Positions 45,419 through 53,890 of a stretch of 64,000 bases of DNA are shown piece by piece (position 1 is the first letter of the stretch; each line of letters starts with the position of its first letter). The notes beneath the pieces are model-generated. The model made no database searches. It was not told the origin of the DNA and saw only the letters and a list, made by a program, of their open reading frames with translations. The DNA is from Hyphomonadaceae bacterium (lineage in GTDB: Bacteria; Pseudomonadota; Alphaproteobacteria; Caulobacterales; Hyphomonadaceae). The stretch lies in NCBI GenBank assembly GCA_024742355.1, contig JANSYM010000002.1, positions 365,364 to 429,363 on the forward strand. The letters are read 5' to 3'. Both the position numbers and the translations under genes were made by a program.

Positions 45419-46447
45419 ATGAACAAGAAATCAGCTGCAACGATCAAAGAAGTCGCAGAACTCGCCCAAGTGTCGCAAATGACCGTATCGCGCGTTTTGA
45501 ACGACCAGACAGCAGTGCGCGAGACAACTCGGAAGCGCGTCCAGGCGGCCATCCGGCAGCTGAATTATCGCCCCAATATCATGGCGCGCAACCTGGCCGG
45601 GCGCACCGGGCTTTTCATTGGCCTGATCTATCGCAATCCAAGTTATGGCTATCTCAGCGAGTTTCTGCTCGGCGCCCTCGATACGTGTCGGGAACTCGGG
45701 CATTATCTCATCGTCGAAGAACCGCTTGTTGATGACAATATGGTCGACCTCGACCAGATCGAGAAACGGTTCCTGGACACCAGCATTCAGGCGCTGATCG
45801 TCGTCCCGCCGCTGTCGGATGATCCGAAGCTGATCGATACGCTGGAGCGCACGGGCATTTCCTTTGTCTGTGTCAGCCCGAAACTCGATGGCTATACCGG
45901 CCCCAGCGTTCGGATGAAGGATCGCGCGGCGGCACGTGACATGACCGAATACCTGCTCGGACTCGGCCATCGGAGAATCGCGCTGATCACCGGCGCGCCC
46001 GACCACAAGTCGAGCCAGTTACGTTATGACGGCTACAAGGAAGCCCTGGCGGCAGCCAACGCGCCGCTGGATGAAGACATTATTGAGCGCGGCGACTTCA
46101 CCTATGTATCGGGCATGCGCGCGACGGTGAAATTGCTGAATTCCGACAATCCGCCAACGGCCATTTTCGCCTGTAATGATGACATGGCATCAGGCGCCAT
46201 CGCGGCGGCCCACCAGGCAGGACTTCGTGTGCCCGAGGATATTTCCGTGGTCGGCTTTGACGACACGCAGAACGCCTCGGCTTTGTGGCCCCCCCTGACC
46301 ACAATCCGCCAGCCGATCCGCGAAATGGCGCGCTGTGCGATCGAGTTTCTGGGGCGCAAAGCACCGTCCAGCCAACCCGAAGCGATCAGCCAGACACTCG
46401 AATACGAACTGGTTATCCGCGAATCGGCAGGACCGCCCAAGGCCTGA
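45419..46447 (+). CDS. LacI-family transcriptional repressor
   Basis: 342 residues. N-terminal LacI helix-turn-helix: TIKEVAELAQVSQMTVSRVLNDQTAVRETTRKRVQAAIRQLNYRPNIMARNLAGRT, about residues 8-62, including the hinge helix. The C-terminal sugar-binding domain begins GLFIGLIYRNPSYGYLSEFLLG and contains ACNDDMASGAIAAAHQAGLRVPEDISVVGFDD, the classic LacI signature, and LTTIRQPIREMARCAIEFL. It lies between the GH3 gene and convergent xylA, at the centre of the region with TAGCGCTA palindromes, so it is the best candidate for the regulator of all five. No copy of that palindrome precedes its own gene. Effector unknown, likely a xylose- or glucoside-type sugar. Confidence 0.88.
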   Translation: MNKKSAATIKEVAELAQVSQMTVSRVLNDQTAVRETTRKRVQAAIRQLNYRPNIMARNLAGRTGLFIGLIYRNPSYGYLSEFLLGALDTCRELGHYLIVEEPLVDDNMVDLDQIEKRFLDTSIQALIVVPPLSDDPKLIDTLERTGISFVCVSPKLDGYTGPSVRMKDRAAARDMTEYLLGLGHRRIALITGAPDHKSSQLRYDGYKEALAAANAPLDEDIIERGDFTYVSGMRATVKLLNSDNPPTAIFACNDDMASGAIAAAHQAGLRVPEDISVVGFDDTQNASALWPPLTTIRQPIREMARCAIEFLGRKAPSSQPEAISQTLEYELVIRESAGPPKA

Positions 46448-46459
46448 CCAGCAGGCGCC

Positions 46460-47776
46460 TTACACGAACCGGTTCAGAACGTTTTCAAGCATTTCCTGGC
46501 GCCCGGACCGCGGCTTGGGATCGATGCCGCCGGCTTCCACCTTTTGCGCAATTTGTTCGAGCGACGCTTCTTGCATCAGCCATTTGCCCAGATCGTCGCT
46601 CCAACCCGCATAGCGATCCGCGAGAAACGCTTCATAAGTGCCATCTTCGAGGATCTCCGCTGCCGATAGCAGGCCGCGCGCGAGCGCGTCGACGCCACCA
46701 ATATGGCCATGGAACAAGTCGGCTGCATCGATACTCTGGCGCCGCACTTTGGCGTCAAAGTTGAACCCGCCTGTGGTGAAGCCACCATGTTTGAGGATGT
46801 GAATCATCGAGCGCGTGATATCGAGTGGGTCCATCCAGAACTGATCCGTATCCCAGCCATTTTGTGGATCGCCGCGATTGGCATCGACGGACCCGAAAAT
46901 CCCATGCGTGAACGCCATCGCGATTTCATGATCCATGGCATTGCCGGCAAGCGTCGCGTGATTGGTTTCGATATTGACTTTCACATCATCGAGCAGGTCG
47001 TAGCGGCTGAGGAACCCATAGACCGTCTGGGTGTCGCGATCGTATTGGTGCTTGGTCGGTTCGTGCGGCTTCGGCTCGATCAGCAGCGGTCCCTTGAAGC
47101 CAATCTTGTGCTTGTGCTCGACCGCCAGGGACAGCATGCGCCCCAATTGGTCGAGCTCTCGAGTCGTGTCCGTGTTGAGCAGCGTGTCATAGCCTTCGCG
47201 GCCACCCCACAAGACATAGTTCTCGCCGCCCAGGCGATGGGTGGCTTCCAGCGCCTGCCGGATTTGCATCGCCGCGCAGGCGAAGACTTCCGGGTCCGGA
47301 TTGGTCGCAGCGCCTGCCATATAGCGCGGATGCGAGAACACGTTGGCCGTGCCCCATAACAGCTTCATCCCGGTGCGTTCCATCTGCGCCTGAAGCGGGT
47401 CGAGGATGCGGGCAAAGTTCTCGCTATGCTGGGCCATGGTGTCTGCGGGCGCCATGACATCGACATCGTGGAACGCGAAATATGGCCAGCCCAGCCGCGA
47501 GAAGAATTCAAACGCGATTTCAAGCTTGGCTTCCGCCATGGCCTGTCCGTCCAAAGCATGCCACGACCGATTGAACGTTCCAGCGCCAAACACGTCAAAG
47601 CCATCCCAACAGAAAGTGTGCCAATAACAGGTTGATGGCCGCAAATGATCTTCCATGCGCTTGCCGAGCACCAGGCGATCAGCATCATAATAGCGATACG
47701 CCAGAGGATTGTCGGTCTCAGCGCCCTCATAAGAGATCGGGCCAATGCCTTCGTAAAATCCGGCGGTATCAAACAT
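46460..47776 (-). CDS. xylA: xylose isomerase
   Basis: 438 residues, class II type. D-xylose to D-xylulose, cytosol. Seen: STCYWHTFCWDGFDVFGAGTF, FFSRLGWPYFAFHDVDVMAP, NYVLWGGREGYDTLLNTDT, IEPKPHEPTKHQYD, VKVNIETNHATLAGNAMDHEIAMA and GGVDALARGLL. The His-Asp pair in FHDVD and the glutamate of LIEPKP are expected metal/catalytic residues. Third gene of the CBM-like/xylB/xylA operon, 13 bases after xylB. Downstream ends nearly meet the LacI gene. Using xylose isomerase, not the oxidative xylXABCD route, differs from Caulobacter crescentus. Confidence 0.95.
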   Translation of the reverse strand: MFDTAGFYEGIGPISYEGAETDNPLAYRYYDADRLVLGKRMEDHLRPSTCYWHTFCWDGFDVFGAGTFNRSWHALDGQAMAEAKLEIAFEFFSRLGWPYFAFHDVDVMAPADTMAQHSENFARILDPLQAQMERTGMKLLWGTANVFSHPRYMAGAATNPDPEVFACAAMQIRQALEATHRLGGENYVLWGGREGYDTLLNTDTTRELDQLGRMLSLAVEHKHKIGFKGPLLIEPKPHEPTKHQYDRDTQTVYGFLSRYDLLDDVKVNIETNHATLAGNAMDHEIAMAFTHGIFGSVDANRGDPQNGWDTDQFWMDPLDITRSMIHILKHGGFTTGGFNFDAKVRRQSIDAADLFHGHIGGVDALARGLLSAAEILEDGTYEAFLADRYAGWSDDLGKWLMQEASLEQIAQKVEAGGIDPKPRSGRQEMLENVLNRFV

Positions 47777-47789
47777 GGGTTTCAGTCCT

Positions 47790-49235
47790 TCAGTTTAAGT
47801 CTTTGGTGTGGGCATAAAGCTGGCGATAGCGGTCCAGCTTGGCCGCCATGATGTTCACGTCGGCCGCGATCGGCTCAATCACGTGTTCGATCTCAGGCGC
47901 CTCGAATGCGGCCTGACTTTGTCCGTGCGCGCCCATTTGCGCGAGGCGGGCCGCGCCCAGCGCGGGCCCAATATCGGCATTCTTGCGATAGCTCAGCGGC
48001 CGCGCCAAGGCTGCTGCCAGAATACGCCCCCAATAGGCCGAACGCGATCCGCCGCCAATGACGGTAATGGTTTCAATATCGGCGCTTGCCGACAGGACAC
48101 TCAGCCCGTCGGCAAACCCGAGCGCCACCCCTTCCAGCACCGCCTGCGCAATATCGGCAGCGCCGCTATCATGGGTCAGGCCGAGGAGTGCACCGGTCGC
48201 ATTCGGATCATTGTGCGGGGTGCGCTCACCTGACAGGTAAGGCAGGAAAAGCGGTATCGCAGCGCCAAATTTGTCTGCCCGCTCCGCTTCGTGGATGAGC
48301 GCCTCGGCGGAGGCTGCACCGGTCAGACGCACAGCCCAATCCACACAGCTCGCCGCCGATAACATTACCGCCATCTGATGCCACAGGCCCGGCAAGGCAT
48401 GGCAGAACGTGTGGACGCCATTGCTGGCATCCGGTCGGTAGGCTGTGTCGGCTGCGAACAAGACGCCGGAGGTTCCCAGAGACAGGAAAGCGTCGCCTGG
48501 CGCGGTGATGCCCGATCCAACTGCGCCGGCGGCATTGTCCCCTGCCCCGGCGACCACGGGCGTGTCCGCCGGAAGTCCCCAGACGGTGGCGACCTCCTTG
48601 CGAAGCGTGCCGGTGACGTCGCAGCCTTCATGCAAGGCTGGCATATGCGTCCGCGTCAGGCCGCATGCGTCCAGCAACTGATCCGACCAGTCTCGCGCGC
48701 CAACATCCATCCACAGCGTTCCCGCCGAGTCAGACATGTCAGAGGCGTAGTCCCCGGTCATCAGCAGGCGCACATAGTCTTTTGGAAGCAAGACTTTTGC
48801 GACCTGCTTGAAGGCGTCTGGTTCATGCTCGGCGAGCCAGATCAGCTTCGGCGCGGTAAACCCCGGCATGGCGAGATTTCCGGCCAATGTGTGCAAGTCC
48901 GGCACCCGCGCTTCGAGCGTTCGGCACGCCTGTTCACTGCGACCGTCATTCCACAGGATAGCGGGCCGGATGGGTTGATCCTGCGCATCGAGAACCGTGG
49001 CGCCATGCATCTGACCGGAAAGACCGATCGCTTTGACAGCGCCGCGCGCGGTTTGCGGCAATTGCAGAACGGCGTCCTGGGTAACCCGCCACCAATCGGC
49101 CGGATCCTGTTCAGACCAAAGCGGGTGTGGACGTGACACCGTCAAGGGCGCGGTGGCCTGAGCCACCACATCGCCTGTCTCTTCCATCACGATCGCTTTG
49201 ACGCCGGACGTTCCGATATCTATGCCGAGATACAT
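47790..49235 (-). CDS. xylB: xylulokinase
   Basis: 481 residues, FGGY kinase family. Phosphorylates D-xylulose to feed the pentose phosphate pathway. Seen: YLGIDIGTSGVKAIVMEETGDV, PLWSEQDPADWWRVTQDAVLQLP, GLSGQMHGATVLDAQDQPIRPAILWNDGRSEQACRTLE, DYVRLLMTGDYASDMSDSAGTLWMDV, VAGAGDNAAGAVGSGITAPGDAFLSLGTSG (with the catalytic aspartate in AGDNAA) and LPYLSGERTPHNDPNATG. Follows the secreted CBM-like gene by 45 bases and precedes xylA. Confidence 0.95.
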   Translation of the reverse strand: MYLGIDIGTSGVKAIVMEETGDVVAQATAPLTVSRPHPLWSEQDPADWWRVTQDAVLQLPQTARGAVKAIGLSGQMHGATVLDAQDQPIRPAILWNDGRSEQACRTLEARVPDLHTLAGNLAMPGFTAPKLIWLAEHEPDAFKQVAKVLLPKDYVRLLMTGDYASDMSDSAGTLWMDVGARDWSDQLLDACGLTRTHMPALHEGCDVTGTLRKEVATVWGLPADTPVVAGAGDNAAGAVGSGITAPGDAFLSLGTSGVLFAADTAYRPDASNGVHTFCHALPGLWHQMAVMLSAASCVDWAVRLTGAASAEALIHEAERADKFGAAIPLFLPYLSGERTPHNDPNATGALLGLTHDSGAADIAQAVLEGVALGFADGLSVLSASADIETITVIGGGSRSAYWGRILAAALARPLSYRKNADIGPALGAARLAQMGAHGQSQAAFEAPEIEHVIEPIAADVNIMAAKLDRYRQLYAHTKDLN

Positions 49236-49280
49236 ATCGACCGCCGGATGTTGAGCAGAATCATGTTCGGTGAGCTCGAA

Positions 49281-49871
49281 TTAGTCCCCAGCGCCGTCTT
49301 TCTTGATCGCATAGAACGGGCCCAATTCAATTGTCTGTTTCTCAAAACCAAAATTGAACCCCATGTCCGACTCGCTGGTTGGAAAGTTGCGTTCGGCAAC
49401 ACCAGAGACGCGGTACATCTTCCATTCTTCGGTTGGCAGAATTTCAGCGTTGAGCACCGTGTCATACGGCTCCACATCGCGACCGATAGCAACGCCAATC
49501 TTCCCGGTATCTTTCTTGCGCGGAAGCTTCGACGCACGAGCCCAGAAGTAAACTTCGATTTGGTCGCCAGCGGCAATATCCCGATCGAACGGCGCGCGCA
49601 TGCGGATATCCCACGGCTTACTGCTTTTCTTGCGCACCCGGAAACTGATCGCTTGTGATCCCGGGACGCCATCTGATTCAACGATCTTAACACTCTTATT
49701 GCCACCTTCGGGATTCCATTTGATCGCCATCGGGTTGTGAATCAGGTCACCCGGCAAGGCGCCTTGGGTCACCGGAGCGACTTCAAACTGAGGGTCGGCA
49801 ATGGCACTCGGCGCAAGCGCCAGTGATGTCGCCAATGCACACCCAGCAAGACACAGTTTTACAGATTTCAT
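49281..49871 (-). CDS. secreted carbohydrate-binding-like (CBM4/9-type) protein
   Basis: 196 residues with a clear signal peptide (KSVKLCLAGCALATSLALAPSAIA). The mature protein is a single beta-sandwich (VTQGALPGDLIHNPMAIKWNPEGGNKSVKIVES, PWDIRMRAPFDRDIAAGDQIEVYFWARASK, EEWKMYRVSGVAERNFPTSESDMGFNFGFEKQTIELGPFYAIKKDG) resembling the xylan-binding CBM4/9 domains attached to GH10 xylanases, but with no catalytic domain. First gene of the xylB-xylA operon; GGGAGGA precedes the ATG at 49871. It may bind xylo-oligosaccharide in the periplasm or on the surface. Family call is by pattern only. Confidence 0.6.
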   Translation of the reverse strand: MKSVKLCLAGCALATSLALAPSAIADPQFEVAPVTQGALPGDLIHNPMAIKWNPEGGNKSVKIVESDGVPGSQAISFRVRKKSSKPWDIRMRAPFDRDIAAGDQIEVYFWARASKLPRKKDTGKIGVAIGRDVEPYDTVLNAEILPTEEWKMYRVSGVAERNFPTSESDMGFNFGFEKQTIELGPFYAIKKDGAGD

Positions 49872-49967
49872 TTTGTTTTCCTCCCTATTCCCGGCACTCC
49901 AATTCCGGGCTTTTCCGAGGTCTTGCACTCGCTTAGCGCGAACTTATATTGCAATAACCATCGACAA

Positions 49968-49981
49968 TGTTAGCGCTACCA
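49968..49981. promoter_or_regulatory. LacI-type operator before the xylose operon
   Basis: TGTTAGCGCTACCA, a near-palindrome with the shared TAGCGCTA core, 97 bases upstream of the first gene of the CBM-like-xylB-xylA operon. From memory it resembles the site bound by the xylose repressor XylR of Caulobacter; that match should be checked. Confidence 0.65.
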
Positions 49982-50065
49982 TAATTGCAGCAATGTGACC
50001 ATCCCTGAATATGAGATGGTCACGTTTTTGATTGCAATTATGGCGATTTCGCGGAGGTGCTCTGC

Positions 50066-50803
50066 CTATTGCAGGCTGACCTCGCCATTGATCGCTTTTG
50101 ACAAATGGTCGATGCGGTCGACGATTTCCTGCTTCGCTTCACAGTCTCGGCACCGCTTCAGAATGCCTTCTATCTTCCGAAGCTCGGACTCGGCCGTGCG
50201 CGTGTCACCTGTCAACAACTTGATCAGACCAATCTTGTAGTGCGCATCGTACAGGATGCGGCTTGAGGCCGTGGCCTTTTCGAAGCTTCTCAGAGCCTCA
50301 TTGGTCTTGCCGAGCTGAATTTGCGACAGACCGGCGAAATAAAGCTGACGTCCGCGCGCATCGCACGTGCGATCATAAGTGTTGCGGAGATTGCGGGCTG
50401 CAACCCCGTCCGTTGCCGCGACGCCGGTGGGTGTGCTTTGGCCAGCTCCGGCATTTGCTCCACGCGATGAGGCTCCGGAGTCCACTCCAGTTGCCCCAGA
50501 GAACACCTCGGCGCGTTGCGCATTGATCTGGGCCGTATCAACCGATGACCGGATGTTGCGCTCACGGCGGAGCGCACACATGGCATTGTCGAGAAACTCG
50601 ACCTCTGCGGTTTCAAAATCTCCGGCGCGAAACGCGGCCATGGCGGCATCATTCTGGACGCCGACGACTTCGACGGTGTCGAGCACGCGATCTTCACTTT
50701 CCGATTCGGCAGCTTCTTCTTGAGCCATCACCGCTGGAGCGGCGAAACTCATCGCTGCCGCGACCAATATTGTAGGGAGGAAACGTTTTGTAGTGTTATG
50801 CAT
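50066..50803 (-). CDS. exported TPR-repeat protein of the halogenase/receptor locus
   Basis: 245 residues. Signal peptide MHNTTKRFLPTILVAAAMSFAAPAVMAQ, then a short acidic stretch and the segment RVLDTVEVVGVQ, which resembles the start of TonB-dependent receptors (the receptor encoded at 57.2 kb has QDVVVVQGVR). The C-terminal half is TPR-like (QLYFAGLSQIQLGKTNEALRSFEKATAS, YDAHYKIGLIKLLTGDTRTAESELRKIEG). A low-complexity Ala/Ser/Gly/Thr linker lies between. Cysteine pairs occur near residues 83 and 146 and in KRCRDCEAK. Last gene of the halogenase operon, 47 bases after the preceding gene. Role unknown; perhaps a periplasmic partner. Confidence 0.7.
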   Translation of the reverse strand: MHNTTKRFLPTILVAAAMSFAAPAVMAQEEAAESESEDRVLDTVEVVGVQNDAAMAAFRAGDFETAEVEFLDNAMCALRRERNIRSSVDTAQINAQRAEVFSGATGVDSGASSRGANAGAGQSTPTGVAATDGVAARNLRNTYDRTCDARGRQLYFAGLSQIQLGKTNEALRSFEKATASSRILYDAHYKIGLIKLLTGDTRTAESELRKIEGILKRCRDCEAKQEIVDRIDHLSKAINGEVSLQ

Positions 50804-50850
50804 TTGGATGCCTTTTCTTCTATATTGTGTCCTCAACTCCCGCGAGAAGT

Positions 50851-52359
50851 TTACCCGCTTTGGCACAATTTGTTAAGGTAGGTGGAATGATCCTCGAAGG
50901 CGTCGAGGCACTTATGCATGGTTCGGCGCACCTCTGACATGCGCCGGTCGAGGGCTTCATCCGACATGAAATCAATCACCGGATGATAGCGTTTGGGCCG
51001 GAAATTCTGGCCTTCAAATACGGCGAACCAGCTATTCTCACTGAACAGCTCATTATTGTCCCGGTACAAGCGGCCATTCTCCATATAGATGTCGATCCGC
51101 TCGCGCAGGGAGTCTGGCACCTCCATGGTGCGCACATAGTTCCAGAACGGACTGTCCGATCGCTGGGTGGCGTAATAATGCAGGATCAGAAAATCGCGAA
51201 CCTGTTCGAATTCCAGCTGGGTCTTGCGGTTGTAATGGTCGATGTCTTTCTGATTGAAGACCTTTTCCGGGAAATCGGTCAGCAATCGTGCGACCGCCGA
51301 CTGGATGAGGTGAATGGACGTCGATTCCAATGGCTCCAGGAAGCCGGCAGACAAGCCGAGGGCGACGACATTCTTGTTCCAGGTCTTTTTGCGGATGCCC
51401 GTGGTAAAGCGCAGGAATTTCGGCTCTCCCATGGGCGCACCGTCGAGGCCTGACTTCAGCTGGGCATAGGCCTCATCATCGCTGATATAGTCGCTGCAAT
51501 AGACATGGCCATTGCCGATCCGGTTCTGCAAGGGAATGCGCCACTGCCACCCGGCTTTGTGGGCGGTGGCACGGGTATAAGGGATGGGCGGACCATCCGG
51601 CTCACACCCCTGAGCCACGGCCCGGTTGCATGGTAGATACTGCGACCAGTCATCATATCCGCTCTCCAGCGCTTGTTCGATCAACAGGCCGCGAAAGCCG
51701 GAGCAATCGATGAACAAGTCACCGGCGATTTCTGCGCCAGACTCGAGCTCAACGCTTTCAATGAAGCCGTCTTCGGACCGCTTTTTGAAGTCGACAATCT
51801 TGCCTTCGATCCGCTGCACACCGCGCGCCTCGGCAACGCCGCGCATATATTTCGCATAGAGCGCAGCGTCGAATTGAAAAGCGTATTCAATCGAGCTCAG
51901 CGGCGACCCTCGCAGCTCCGGTTTGGGATGGGTGAACTTGTTGGCTTTCGCACCCAGACAATGCAGGTTGTAATCGTCGATGGGAGCGGCGCCATCTGTT
52001 TGCGCATGGCGCAGCCAGAAATGGTGGAAATGGACGCCTTCCATGTTGACGCCGTAAGGGCTGAACGAATGGAAATAGCGCTCACCCACCTGCCCCCAGT
52101 TCACGAACTCAATGCCGGCTTTGAACGTCGCATTGGTCTTCCGAAGGAAATCGTTCTCATTGAGGTTGAGCAGTTGATTGAAATAGCGAATGTGCGGAAT
52201 GGTGGCCTCGCCGACGCCAACTGTCCCGATTTGCTCGGACTCAACCAGGCGAATCCGGACCGCGGGATTTCGCAGCATGATGGACAAGGCTGACGCCGTC
52301 ATCCATCCGGCCGTACCGCCTCCCACGATGACAATTTCTTTGATGTTCAAGTCGTGCAT
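50851..52359 (-). CDS. flavin-dependent (tryptophan) halogenase-family protein, fourth in operon (Hal D)
   Basis: 502 residues, PF04820. Seen: nucleotide-binding IVIVGGGTAGWMTASALS; catalytic-lysine position K80 in TNATFKAGIEFVNWG; AGWQWRIPLQNRIGNGHVYCSDY (WxWxIP motif) and GLSAGFLEPLESTSIHLIQS. These are the features of FADH2-dependent halogenases, which make hypohalous acid and use the lysine to halogenate an aromatic ring. The neighbours (TonB receptor, sugar genes) are not a natural-product cluster, as in other members of this TonB-linked branch with unknown natural substrate. ATG at 52359 has GGAAGAGT upstream. Confidence 0.85.
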   Translation of the reverse strand: MHDLNIKEIVIVGGGTAGWMTASALSIMLRNPAVRIRLVESEQIGTVGVGEATIPHIRYFNQLLNLNENDFLRKTNATFKAGIEFVNWGQVGERYFHSFSPYGVNMEGVHFHHFWLRHAQTDGAAPIDDYNLHCLGAKANKFTHPKPELRGSPLSSIEYAFQFDAALYAKYMRGVAEARGVQRIEGKIVDFKKRSEDGFIESVELESGAEIAGDLFIDCSGFRGLLIEQALESGYDDWSQYLPCNRAVAQGCEPDGPPIPYTRATAHKAGWQWRIPLQNRIGNGHVYCSDYISDDEAYAQLKSGLDGAPMGEPKFLRFTTGIRKKTWNKNVVALGLSAGFLEPLESTSIHLIQSAVARLLTDFPEKVFNQKDIDHYNRKTQLEFEQVRDFLILHYYATQRSDSPFWNYVRTMEVPDSLRERIDIYMENGRLYRDNNELFSENSWFAVFEGQNFRPKRYHPVIDFMSDEALDRRMSEVRRTMHKCLDAFEDHSTYLNKLCQSG

Positions 52360-52369
52360 CTTACTCTTC

Positions 52370-53890
52370 CTAGCTGCGCATCGCAGGCGCATATTTGTTC
52401 AGGAACGCGGCGTGTGAGCTCATTTTCATCACGGCGTTGTTCATAGCGGTTTGCATCGAACCCAGGCTGTGTTCGATTTGTTGTGCGTCCACCCCTTCGA
52501 CGATCGGATCGACGGTTCGCGGGATAACGTTCTGCCCAAGCAAGACAGCGACCCAGCTCGGTTTCGAGAACAGCTCATCCTCGTACCGGAACACCCGGCC
52601 AGCTTCCCGGAACAATTCGATTTTTTGCGTCAGCGACTCCGGAATGCTCATCGTGCGGCAATAGTCCCAGAACGGGCTGTCATCGCGCTCGGTGGCCTTG
52701 TAATGCAGGATGATGAAGTCACGCACCTGCTCAAATTTCTTGGTGAGCTGGCGATTATACTCGTCCCGCACCGCGTCTGGCATCGCCTTGGTCGGGAACA
52801 GCGAGATGAACTTGCTGATGCCTTCCTGAATGAGGAATAGCGACGTCGACTCCAATGGCTCCAGGAACCCGCCAGACAGTCCGATGGCAATGCAGTTCTT
52901 TTCCCAGAATCGGTCACGGCGGCCGGTCCGGAACTTGATCTTGCGCGGCGTCCCGATAACGGGCCCGTCCAGGTCCTCAAGCAAGCTGGTAATGGCGGCA
53001 TCATCATCCATCATCGAGCTTGAATAAATGTGGCCATTGCCGGTCCGGTGCCGGGTTGGAATACGCCATTGCCAGCCGGCTTTTTTGGCGGTCGATTTTG
53101 TATAAGGCAGCAGGTCGCTGGTGACCTCGCAAGCGACTGCCTGCGCGGTATCGCACGGCAACCAGTGTGCCCAGTCTTCATATCCCACGCCGAGCGCATC
53201 GCCCATCAACAAGGCGCGGAAGCCGGAGCAATCAAAAAACAGGTCGCCTTCCACCCGCGCGCCAGAGTCCATCTGCACACTGGAGATAAAGCCGCTTTCG
53301 CCATCGACCGCGACATCCACGACTTTGCCCTCAATGCGTGTAACACCGCGTTGCTCGGCATAGTCACGCAGGAACCTGGCATAACCGGTCGCATCAAAGT
53401 GATAGGCGTAGCGCATTTGAGAAAGAACCGAGCGCGGGTCATTTTCCGGCATCGTGAATTTGGCATTGCGGGAGGCGATGGCGCTGAGGCTGAAATCCTC
53501 AATTGAGCTGCCCGGATTGGCGCGTTTGAAGCGCATCCAGTACTGGTGAAAATCGATCCCCTGCATATCGACGCCGTGCGGCCCGAACGGGTGGAAATAG
53601 GCCTCGCCGATCCGCCCCCAATCGATGAATTCAATGCCGAGCTTGAACGTGCCGTTTGTCGCCTGCAGGAAATCAGACTCCTTGATCCCCAGAATGGCAT
53701 TGAAGTTGATGATATCAGGGATGGTCGCTTCGCCGACCCCGACCGTGCCAATCGCTTCGGACTCAATCAGCGTGACCTGAACGGCGCGCGGATCGAGCAG
53801 GCTCGACAGGGCCGCGGCCGTCATCCAGCCGGCAGAGCCGCCGCCGACAATAACGATCCGCTTCACCAGATTATCTGCGGTCTCATCCAT
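52370..53890 (-). CDS. flavin-dependent (tryptophan) halogenase-family protein, third in operon (Hal C)
   Basis: 506 residues. Seen: IVIVGGGSAGWMTAAALS, lysine K83 in TNGTFKLGIEFIDWG, SGFRALLMGDALGVGYEDWAHWLPCDTAQA, KKAGWQWRIPTRHRTGNGHIYSS, GLSGGFLEPLESTSLFLIQEG and a C-terminal helical part (ERDDSPFWDYCRTMSIPESL). Full set of halogenase motifs, with ESTS where the chloride-site ESTG is found in classical tryptophan halogenases. It overlaps the preceding gene by 8 bases and ends 10 bases before the next. Similar in order to Hal A and Hal D, so probably a paralogue with a different substrate. Confidence 0.87.
   Translation of the reverse strand: MDETADNLVKRIVIVGGGSAGWMTAAALSSLLDPRAVQVTLIESEAIGTVGVGEATIPDIINFNAILGIKESDFLQATNGTFKLGIEFIDWGRIGEAYFHPFGPHGVDMQGIDFHQYWMRFKRANPGSSIEDFSLSAIASRNAKFTMPENDPRSVLSQMRYAYHFDATGYARFLRDYAEQRGVTRIEGKVVDVAVDGESGFISSVQMDSGARVEGDLFFDCSGFRALLMGDALGVGYEDWAHWLPCDTAQAVACEVTSDLLPYTKSTAKKAGWQWRIPTRHRTGNGHIYSSSMMDDDAAITSLLEDLDGPVIGTPRKIKFRTGRRDRFWEKNCIAIGLSGGFLEPLESTSLFLIQEGISKFISLFPTKAMPDAVRDEYNRQLTKKFEQVRDFIILHYKATERDDSPFWDYCRTMSIPESLTQKIELFREAGRVFRYEDELFSKPSWVAVLLGQNVIPRTVDPIVEGVDAQQIEHSLGSMQTAMNNAVMKMSSHAAFLNKYAPAMRS

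Noticed and set aside
45298..45552. Minus-strand small frame over the LacI promoter
   Set aside because: Overlaps the repressor start, no motifs.
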